64,000 nucleotides of DNA, from the NCBI GenBank assembly GCA_012656075.1, contig JAAKBF010000001.1, positions 310,001 to 374,000 on the forward strand. The letters are read 5' to 3'. The DNA comes from Phytophthora hibernalis (taxonomy: Eukaryota > Oomycota > Peronosporomycetes > Peronosporales > Peronosporaceae). Below the pieces are notes generated by a model. It was not told where the DNA came from. It made no database searches and saw only the letters and a list, made by a program, of their open reading frames with translations. This document shows, piece after piece, positions 56,779 through 64,000 of this stretch (position 1 is its first letter; each line of letters begins with the position of its first letter). A program made the translations under genes and the position numbers.

Positions 56779-57849
56779 TTGGGTCCGGGCGGTATCAAAC
56801 CGTTCCGTTTCGATAACATGGCATTAGTACCGGGAGCCAAAGCAAATATACAAAGTGAGTATTGGCTCAAGAAGACAGGTTATCAAATTGTAGAGAGTGG
56901 TAGAGGTGGGTACAAATTTGTCCTATGGAAACACGAGCTGGCTTTTGTAGCCATTGCAGTTAATGGGGCCTACTATATACAAGCTCGTACGCTAAGAGAG
57001 AGGCAGATGTACTGCTCTGGAGTAAAGGCAAGACCTGCAGTGCCTCTAAGGATGGCAGGGCACACTCAGGTCAAAGCTGCCTTCATGGAGTGGCATGTAA
57101 AATTAGGACACCTCAATAGGGATAAGTTAATAGAGGTTATGAGTGGCAACCTGATACCAGGCCTACCTAGTTTTAGTAGGGTGGCACTCACGAAGGAGCC
57201 TTTCTTCTGCCATACGTGCACAGAAATGAAGATGCATAGGATGAGCTACAGGAATATGGTTGGTACTAGAGACAGCCAGCCCATTAGTACTATTCACATG
57301 GATATTAATGGACCCATGAAGAAACTAGGAGTGTATGGTGCAGTAGGCTCTATCAGATACTTTCTCAGTATCATTGACGATCAGACATCATGGCGTTGGA
57401 CACATGTACTTCGAAAGAAAACGGAGGTACAGGTAAAAGTCAAAGAGCTACTGAGACAACTAGAAAGAGAGGGAAAGTTTACAATAAGGCGCATCAGATC
57501 TGACGGTGGCACAGAATTTGTTAACTCAGCGTTAAAGACATTCTACACAGGCAAAGGAATTACGTTTCAGACCTCTAATCCGTACAGCCCAGAAGAAAAT
57601 GGAGTGGCTGAGAGAGACCAACAAACAAAAATGGGAAAAGTACGATGTGCCCTTCGGGATGCAAACATGGCAGCCCGATGGTGGCCGGAGGCACTCAAAT
57701 ACATGACCTACGTGCAAAACGGTACTCCAATGAGTCGCCTAAAGAACAGGACACCCTATAAATTAGTAAAAGGGACACACCCGGATAAAAGGACACTCCA
57801 GGTGTGTGGGGTGCGTGTGCCTTGCCTACGCGCCAGAGGCTGTCCGTAA
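56779..57849 (+). CDS. Copia pre-integrase and integrase region
   Basis: Longest intact frame of the Copia element (356 codons). It has a pre-integrase part with H-x-x-H-like 'WHVKLGHLNRDK' and the C-x-x-C of 'FCHTCTEM'. The DDE core reads 'STIHMDINGPMKK' (Asp 1), 'RIRSDGGTEFVNSALKTF' (Asp 2) and 'NPYSPEENGVAERDQQTK' (Glu). 'CALRDANMAARWWPEALKYM' is the typical post-core helix. Integrase inserts the cDNA into host DNA. All three catalytic residues are present here, although the element as a whole cannot replicate. Confidence 0.85.
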   Translation: MGPGGIKPFRFDNMALVPGAKANIQSEYWLKKTGYQIVESGRGGYKFVLWKHELAFVAIAVNGAYYIQARTLRERQMYCSGVKARPAVPLRMAGHTQVKAAFMEWHVKLGHLNRDKLIEVMSGNLIPGLPSFSRVALTKEPFFCHTCTEMKMHRMSYRNMVGTRDSQPISTIHMDINGPMKKLGVYGAVGSIRYFLSIIDDQTSWRWTHVLRKKTEVQVKVKELLRQLEREGKFTIRRIRSDGGTEFVNSALKTFYTGKGITFQTSNPYSPEENGVAERDQQTKMGKVRCALRDANMAARWWPEALKYMTYVQNGTPMSRLKNRTPYKLVKGTHPDKRTLQVCGVRVPCLRARGCP

Positions 57850-58489
57850 GGACAAGAATCTGGCAGCACGAGCAATCAAGTGCAGATTCCTCGGTATATC
57901 CGAAGATACAAAAGGTTTAGGCTACTGGATATACACAACAATAAGTTCATTATTGCTACGTCAGTGACACGGAAAACTGTACAAACATAATAGCACGGTC
58001 TTTTGGAAAAGAGCCGGAGAAACTGACGCCAGATGAGCTTCAGGCCGTTGACTCTCTTGCACATCCGCCATCGAGCGAGATAGAGGAGCTAGATGCATCA
58101 AATGCGACACCAACCTCAGCGGAATTGCCAGGAGCAGTGGGAGTCAAACGCAAAGCAAAGCAGCTGACTGGAACAGTGGGAGTCCATGATCAGCCAAGGA
58201 GAAAAACGGGACTTCGCGAGGTGGCACCAACCCGACCACATCGAACCAGGAAGATTCCGACAAGGTACTCGGACTACAAGTGTTTTCAAACACACATCGA
58301 TAAAGAGATCGCGGTGGATCATATTGGAAACAGTATATCAGTTTTCAAAAGTCTGAAAGAAGCCCTTACGGGTAATCACAGAAAACAGTGGCGGCAAGCA
58401 CTGGATTTAGAATACCAGTCGCTACTCGAGAACGGTACGTGGAAGCTCGGTAGAGCCGCTTCTATTATGCGGGTCCGTCGTGCAACATT

Positions 58490-59320
58490 CTCGCGCTAAG
58501 ATCCGCCGTGCCAAAAGGAAGTTTGCTGTGGACGGACAAGAGTTCGAACTCATCATGGGTGCTGATACCGTGATAAAAGCGCTAAGTGATGACGGCTCCA
58601 CCCCTCGCGGTAATCACCATTTTCGGCCACTCGATCGACGCCACAATTTCCTCGCTGACGCTTTCGTCTACGTTTTGGGCATAGTGACGCACGTAGACGC
58701 CTTACGCGAGCTGTCGGATACCTGTCGGCGCAGTATTACTTTGGTCGACACCTCCAACATGGAGGTGAAGTGCACGCTTTGGAGAGAGACCGCGAGAGAC
58801 GCGTCGCCTAGCTGGCTGAGCTCCATTTACGCCATCAAAGGTGCCCGCGTTTCGCATCGCCACGGCGTGGAGTTATCTACGGTTCTGAATTCATCGTGCG
58901 CTATTAACGCGTCTATTCCAGAGGCTGCGCAACTACTCCAATGGCGCGCTGCCAATCTGTACAAGATACCTCGCCTCCAAGAAGCGTTTCCGTGGTACAC
59001 GCTTGCTCAAATCCTAGGTTCGAGGGTTGGCTCATTCGTTAACGTTATCGCGACCATTCACGCCGTCGCGGAAACGAAGACGGCCACGGACCGTGGTAAA
59101 GGAGGCCGGCACCGGGAGATACGACTTGTCGACTGTACAACTACCGAGATGTCCTGCACGCTTTGGGGCACCTTCGCGGATTTGTTCCCGCCGAGTCGTG
59201 TTGGCAACGTCGTGGCTTTGCAAGGATGCCGCATAACGGAGTATCAAGAAAAAAACTCACTTCGACTCCTCGTTCAACGATCACTCTTGAGCCTGACACC
59301 GCCGATATCCCCAAGTAGCT
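58490..59320 (+). pseudogene. RPA70-like OB-fold protein, truncated
   Basis: Related to the large subunit of replication protein A, which coats single-stranded DNA in replication, repair and meiosis. The left end fuses to the broken Copia. Then come the end of one OB fold ('FELIMGADTVIKAL'), an OB fold with 'NFLADAFVYVLGIVTHVDAL' and 'SITLVDTSNMEVKCTLWRET', the linker 'NASIPEAAQLLQWRAANLYK', and a further OB fold ('FVNVIATIHAV', 'EIRLVDCTTTEMSCTLWGTF', 'GNVVALQGCRITEYQE'). An A7 tract at 59249-59255 shifts the frame; one extra A would continue with an RPA-like 'STITLEPDTADIP'. The N-terminal and zinc-finger C-terminal parts are missing. A captured or Copia-disrupted host gene, or a paralogue such as a meiotic OB protein. 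Confidence 0.65.
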
Positions 59321-60099
59321 TCTGCTCCCAGCAACTGTCTTCGATTTCAAGACCTCTTCTTTTCATGCGAAAGTATAAGTCGGTTTCCATTCCTATCCCA
59401 GCCTCGCGTAGCCCTAAATTTAATACAAGTAGTATTAACATAATACTTGCTTTATTTTTAAAATAATATTAAAATACTGTAGTTTGTAGTTTGATAAGGC
59501 CCTGGTTTCTCCGTCGGTGTATGGGTCTCGGAATAAGAGAAGCGATGCTGACTGACCGGTTGTTTATTCCCCGACGATGCATTTATTGTCACGCACCGAG
59601 GACTTCGGGGCGGGAATATATTGAGGATTATATTACGAGATAGATATAAAGTCGGAGAGGCAGTTGCCAGCCGTCAAAACGTGCAAAATCATGATGTACG
59701 ACGAAAATATGCGAAGTTACACCCCTTCAACAACCAACCTCCGTCTTTTACTTGACAACACTTTATTCAAGTCACTTTATCACTTTACAAAAACGACGTA
59801 GGGATTTGCTAGTTCAACCAATCACATTTTACTTAGCATGATTTTGACTACGTAGTTGCCCTGATCCCAAGGAGGGGACGAACCGAGCCCGAACCCGGAC
59901 TCCCTCTCCAAAGGGAGCCCGAATTTCGAGGGAACCGGGCTCTCTGAATAGTTGGGCTCCGTTCTAAACCAGGGAGCCCAGATTTACCAAAATCAGGGCT
60001 CCTGAATTTAGCCCGAGCCCGAGCGAGCCCTTGCTGCTATTGGCTGATTTAAATAAAACCGCACGCTAAAGTTCAACAGAGGAAACGGAGAGCAAACGA

Positions 60100-60290
60100 T
60101 CATTCGTCCTGGACGATCTGCTTATCATCGAGCTTCCTGAACACTACTCGGTCAACAACGAGCGCATTGGTATGGCGCTCGCTGAGGTGTGGTGTAGGGA
60201 AATCCAGATTTTGGATAATCCTACACTAAGGATGCCTAAGCTAGACCAGTGGTTACATCGCACTCAAGAGGATCAAGAGGGTACACCACC
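60100..60290 (+). other. Short coding-like segment in the hAT cargo
   Basis: Frame reads 'LPEHYSVNNERIGMALAEVW' and 'QILDNPTLRMPKLDQWLHRT' before running into a 16-bp tandem repeat. No family recognised. Confidence 0.3.
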
Positions 60291-60347
60291 AAGTGGATAC
60301 ACTGTCAAGTGGGTACACCGCCAAGTGGATACGTCGCCAAGTGGATA
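60284..60347. repeat. Four 16-bp tandem units
   Basis: CACCACCAAGTGGATA and three variants in exact 16-bp register. Confidence 0.8.
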
Positions 60348-60698
60348 CATCGCACTCAATAGGGAACGGATTTAAACAGGGATCGCACTTAGCTGGACTC
60401 AGTGAAGGAGGGACTCAGCGATGGACGGACTCAGCGATGGACGGACTCGGCGATAATCGACTCAGCGAAAGTTGGACTCGGCGAAAGTCGACTTGCGAGA
60501 ATATACATCGAGGGAGATATATCAACTGGGGGATAAATCAGGATCTAGGCGAAGAGTCGCCGAGAGGTAAGAAACAGCTCGGCGCCAAGGGACGGAGCTG
60601 AGCGAATAGTCGCAGGGAGATCTGTTACGACTCCATTTCATTAGATATTGGTATAGGACCGATAGAAGAACATAGGGAAGAGCCCGAAGGGGCTCTCC
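60326..60698 (+). repeat. Repeat S1, copy 2
   Basis: Direct copy of 45459-45811; one GATGGACGGACTC unit is duplicated here (about 60419-60448). Confidence 0.85.
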
Positions 60699-61250
60699 AA
60701 AGACCTAGAGATAACAATCAGAGCGGAATCTGCTAAGTCCAAGAACAGCGTACACTTTTCCGGTAAGTCACTGTATGGGCTGGATTATTTCTGCCGGCAT
60801 TCCCCGAGAGGCATAGCTTGTAGGGGAGCCGTCTGGTAGCGCCAAGAGATCAAGGTCGGCCTGTGGTGGGCACTTCTCGCTACCAAGCGAAGACAAGTCT
60901 CGTCGATTCGACGTGCCGGTGGGTCTGCACAACCCAGAACACCGTAACCTCCTAGCTGGGTGTAATATGCGCCTGGTGACCTGTAAAAGCGCTCGCGCGC
61001 TGCCGTCCGTCCTTTGGTGGAGGGCACAGGGTTTAGAATGGACACTGCCTCGCTCAGGCGAGTCTCTGGAGAGTTTGGAGCTTGGTACCCGTCGGGAACA
61101 ACACTCAACTGAACTCCGGCTGGGGCGAACCGCAAAGGGAACCGACAGGAACCCTGCGCAAGCCCAACATCGCCGACCTGACTCGGCGAATTGTTGTGCT
61201 GTTGCGTGAAAACCGAACAAACGACGTTTTCTGTGAACCACAACACCACA
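60696..61250 (-). repeat. Repeat S2, copy 2 (inverted)
   Basis: Reverse-complement copy of 44901-45458, joined to S1 at the hairpin GAGCCCGAAGGGGCTC. Confidence 0.85.
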
Positions 61251-61815
61251 GAGGTCTCCGCTCAAACTTGCCGTCTTGCCGAAGTTCACGCTGCGCTAAC
61301 GGATCGCCAGACAGAGCCAGAGCTGCAGCAGAATCAGTTCGTCGAGGAACGTGAAGTAACAGCTCGCTGCGAAGCCGATGCGCGTGCACAAGCGCTTGTG
61401 AGCGCTATTAATCACGCGTACGGGGACCCTGGGGCCCTTGAACGTCGTGTCGACGATCGCATTCAGCGCGTACTGGCGTCGCTACAGGAGGCTAGCCTCA
61501 ACCATGCTCCGCGCTCTGGCGGAGTCGCAACTTTAGAGTCAAGATGCGGTGGATAGGGCGCTAAGGGATCAGGTTCATGCAGAACTCGTTCGAATTCAAG
61601 AGGGGGCTTCTTTGAAAGCAGAGCGATCTGTTCAAGCGCTGGTGGCTAAGATGAGCAGCGAGCACAATAGTTTAGTGAACGAGCAGAGCACGGCAGCTTC
61701 AAAGCGCTACAAAATGAAGTCCAGTATTAACCAACTCGAACAAAGCACAGCCGAACTCGTGAATATAGGTAGCTTGCAATTGATTCTTTCACGACAGGAG
61801 GAACGAGAGGAATAG
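61191..61815 (+). CDS. Gag-like coiled-coil fragment in the hAT cargo
   Basis: Two overlapping frames (61191-61556 and 61549-61815) form one coiled-coil-rich stretch: 'REVTARCEADARAQALVSAI', 'RRVDDRIQRVLASLQEASLN', 'LRDQVHAELVRIQEGASLKA' and 'NQLEQSTAELVNIGSLQLIL'. It follows S2, as a gag would follow an LTR and leader. No zinc knuckle or capsid motif is visible, so the gag idea rests on layout only. Confidence 0.35.
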
Positions 61816-62282
61816 CTATTGACTCGTAGTGATATATCTCTGTGGAGCCCCAGGGGACGAACTCCCAAAATAAAGGAGCCCTGTCACTAATTATTTCCGA
61901 GCCCAATTTTGTGGAGAGCCCAGAGCGCTAAATCAGTGGAGCCAATTTCAAGGGTTCCCCAAGACAAACCAAGTCCCGAAAAAGTGGGATTGTTGGCTCG
62001 TCTCGTCCCCTCCTTGCCTGATCCTGCTTATCTGTAGAAATACTGACCAATCAAGCTACCTCATTGTAGGTCATAACGATTCATTTCTTTAGACCAGCTC
62101 CATGTGTGTGCTTTTCCCGGCACATTCTCCGGTTGCAGAGAACGTCGGTACAACGATTCACGCCTAGAACGAGTTTGAAAGGGTATACAGATCAGCAACA
62201 CAAGCAATCTAGGGACAGCGTCGGGGAATTACAAGGTCGTTTATCCCCAGACCCAGACACCGACGGAGAAACCAGGGCCTAA

Positions 62283-63022
62283 TAATCGAAGCGTTTTATC
62301 ATCTTGAAAATATATTTTGAAACGATTGTGAATGCAATACATCTTGAAAATATATTGGCTCGTGCTAGTGGTACAAAACGAGTCTACTGAAACTTAATAT
62401 TTGTGGAGGTTATATATGATTCTGAGTCTTTTTCTACATCGTAAAAACTTTGAAGTCGCCTCGAGGACGGATGTCATCTTGCTTCAAATCATGAAAGTCG
62501 GAGATGCCGACAGGAAATTACACCCGAGCCTCACCCTTGAAACCCCTGAGAGAGTGACACAACCCTAAGCCGAGCTAGGTGTGATCCTGCTTGGTTTAAG
62601 CCCGCATGCTGCGCACACGGGTCTTAAAACCGCAAGCGTTGTTTCGGCCTGCCCAGAGAGAGTTGCTTTCACCCCTTTTATCCCGGGGATGTTTTGTTTT
62701 GTACCACTAGTCAGTACCAAATATATTTTTAAACGTTTGTGAATGCAATACTTTCACATGTACATTCACACCTGCTTATATGCGCCATGATTGGTGACCA
62801 CATAGAAACTCTGACTCAAATAAATGGCCTCAAATAAAATAATTATGTGGTGCACTCAAATGAAACGTGCATAAAATTGCCCAGCTACCGAACAATTAGG
62901 TCCCCAAATATACGTTCCGAACGTCGCTGAGGCGCAACAACGCACGCTCGTCTCCATTCAGACGAAGCATCCACGCACCACGAGACAGAGAGAGTTCCTC
63001 TCTTGAACCAAGGCAGCTGTCG
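62283..63022. repeat. Spacer with paired direct and inverted repeats
   Basis: TTTGTGAATGCAATA-type direct copies at 62304-62337 and 62718-62750 flank an inverted pair, CTAGTGGTACAAAAC (62365-62379) and GTTTTGTACCACTAG (62696-62710). This is a MITE-like layout of about 350 bp. No gene. Confidence 0.45.
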
Positions 63023-64000
63023 ATGGGCAAGAGTGCTGTCATGGATCGCCTGGATGATTCAGCTAGCGCACCTTCAGTAGGACTTGCTCCACCCGACTCT
63101 GCAGTCACCACAGCGACCGAAGAAGTTCCGACAAGTGCGCCAACAACAGCAGCGACTACGGCAGCCCCTGGCGATCTTTACCAGCTGTTCATTCGACCTA
63201 TCGTGAAGGCGTCGATTAATCAACGCGACACATCGGCTGAAACTCTCAGCACTGCTGTTTTCAGCGGTAATTCCTTCGATGATATCATAAAGGCTTTGTG
63301 GGCTCAGTATTCGTCACATGTGCGAAAGCAAGCGGTGAAGACCAATGGACAGTGGACCGCGGAGAGTGTGGCGTTCGCTGAATGGCCCAACCTGCTGCAA
63401 TTTAAAGCAACGAAGCGCGTGGTGAACTCCTCAAAGTCGGAAAGCGCGTGGAATCAGTGGCTTGTGGGGCTAAGCGGAACAACTGTGACGCTTATGATTT
63501 ATGAGTACGGGATGGCCATTGTTACAGCAAAGGATCGGGAAGATTTCATGAAGAAATGCATCCTCCAGATCGAGCTGGGGCAACAGCACAGAGTACACCG
63601 CGAGAAGTTGTGCTCGCGCTCCAACAGAACTGGGGCACGACGTTTCAGGCCCGCGCAGTCGTCTGGTTAATGTGGGCGAACCACACAACGCGAAATCTCA
63701 ACCGCTCAACATGGCAAGATGATATTGCGAGTCCCCCAACACACGTTGCGAATCTCCTGGAACCAGCTGAATCACGATTACAGGCATGCTTAACCGGTGC
63801 ATCGCAATCTGCAAGTGTTGCGTTAGACTGCGTGAGAGCTTCAATAGCAGACTGTCAGCAGCTGTGCCGTCATCTACAGGCTACAACACGATGTCTTGAA
63901 GATCAAGAGCAACGCTTGGTGGCACGCGAAGCTATTATCGAGGCGATGATTCACGATCTTGTGCCTCCATCTCCAAGTGCTATAATTGATCCACTGCCTC
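63023..64000 (+). CDS. Unrecognised coiled-coil protein, runs off the window
   Basis: ATG 63023 ('MGKSAVMDRLDDSASAPSVG') opens a low-complexity Thr/Ala segment, then 'LFIRPIVKASINQRDTSAET', 'DDIIKALWAQYSSHVRKQAV' and 'EYGMAIVTAKDREDFMKKCI'. A 1-nt frame break occurs near 63590. The next frame goes on with 'WGTTFQARAVVWLMWANHTT', 'ADCQQLCRHLQATTRCLEDQ' and 'REAIIEAMIHDLVPPSPSAI' to the right edge. Even composition and long coherent frames suggest a real gene, possibly a transposon-encoded protein. No domain recognised. Confidence 0.5.

Larger units (their letters stand above)
55338..58447 (+). mobile_element. Copia retrotransposon, truncated before the RT
   Basis: Gag starts at ATG 55338 ('MTSNSAHGSFERLVCP'), has an in-frame TAG at 55386, then 'DTNQFGVWKDLIIGHLRQKS' (UBN2-type gag). 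A zinc-knuckle-like 'CYYCDREYNKDGAFHMKRHC' lies near 56170-56230. The protease region reads 'WVLDPVCGYGLTADTS' where WVLDSGAS-type is usual (about 56630), so the active-site Ser/Gly context is lost. Then come the GAG-pre-integrase 'EWHVKLGHLNRDKLIEVMSG', the zinc finger 'FCHTCTEMKMHRMSYR', and the integrase core 'IHMDINGPMKKLGVYGAVGS' and 'SNPYSPEENGVAERDQQTKM'. The element stops at 'LLENGTWKL' in the first residues of the reverse transcriptase; RT, RNase H and 3' LTR are absent. Confidence 0.85.
59868..62016. mobile_element. Non-autonomous hAT nested in a Harbinger MITE
   Basis: Ends CAAGGAGGGGACGAACCGAG and, inverted, CAAGGAGGGGACGAGACGAG, with an exact 8-bp target duplication CCTGATCC at 59860-59867 and 62017-62024. 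TIRs starting CA and an 8-bp duplication are hAT features. Subterminal GAGCCC/GGGCTC motifs are repeated many times within about 150 bp of each end, likely transposase-binding sites. The interior carries unrelated cargo (repeats S1 and S2 and two short coding-like pieces) instead of a transposase. Confidence 0.86.
59498..62279. mobile_element. Non-autonomous Harbinger element with TAA duplication
   Basis: Ends GGCCCTGGTTTCTCCGTCGG… (59498 on) and the reverse complement of 62279 leftward are identical over the first 31 bp except one base. A TTCCCCGACG block is also shared further in. The target duplication TAA is exact (59495-59497, 62280-62282), matching the TWA preference of PIF/Harbinger. 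The core is occupied by a hAT element (59868-62016), so the original Harbinger was only about 630 bp, a MITE. Confidence 0.87.

Overview
The window looks like a transposon-rich stretch of an oomycete genome, most likely Phytophthora or a close relative. The evidence is a broken RXLR-type secreted effector with a WY-like body, two oomycete-type initiator promoters, and transposon families typical of that group (Helitron, PIF/Harbinger, pogo/Tigger, hAT, MULE, Copia, Gypsy). Introns are few and short, about 57 to 70 bp, with GT...AG ends.

Region 1 (1-23.8 kb) is nested mobile DNA. A minus-strand Helitron Rep-helicase gene runs from about 16.36 kb down to 4.69 kb and is split twice. A 2.2-kb pogo/Tigger element (12538-14782) sits just before the catalytic tyrosines. 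A 5.25-kb PIF/Harbinger element (5557-10806) sits inside the helicase. The Harbinger element has about 47-bp terminal inverted repeats and an ACT target duplication. Removing it with one ACT restores the Helitron reading frame exactly. It carries three broken genes: a DDE transposase, a Myb/SANT-like (DUF6818-type) protein and a SET-domain methyltransferase-like protein. A second two-gene Harbinger element follows (16450-18964), then a repeat found twice in the window and a BED-finger hAT.

Region 2 (24.6-39.0 kb) is an island of host genes: a MATE transporter, tRNA-Leu(TAG), actin, the RXLR pseudogene, a bZIP factor, a tyrosine-aminotransferase-like enzyme with several introns, and a broken MFS transporter. 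MATE, actin, bZIP and the aminotransferase each carry one apparent 1-nt indel in an otherwise well-preserved reading frame. This could be an assembly-indel signature, so 'pseudogene' calls elsewhere deserve caution.

Region 3 (39-64 kb) is again mobile DNA: hAT, Copia, MULE and Gypsy remnants, an ankyrin-like pseudogene, and a pogo relative whose DNA-binding and catalytic halves lie on opposite strands. It also holds a 1.27-kb Harbinger element with only a Myb-like gene, a 5'-gag-to-integrase Copia element truncated before its reverse transcriptase, and an RPA70-like OB-fold gene fragment. A Harbinger element with TAA duplications (59498-62279) contains a non-autonomous hAT with an exact 8-bp duplication. 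The window ends inside an unrecognised coding sequence.
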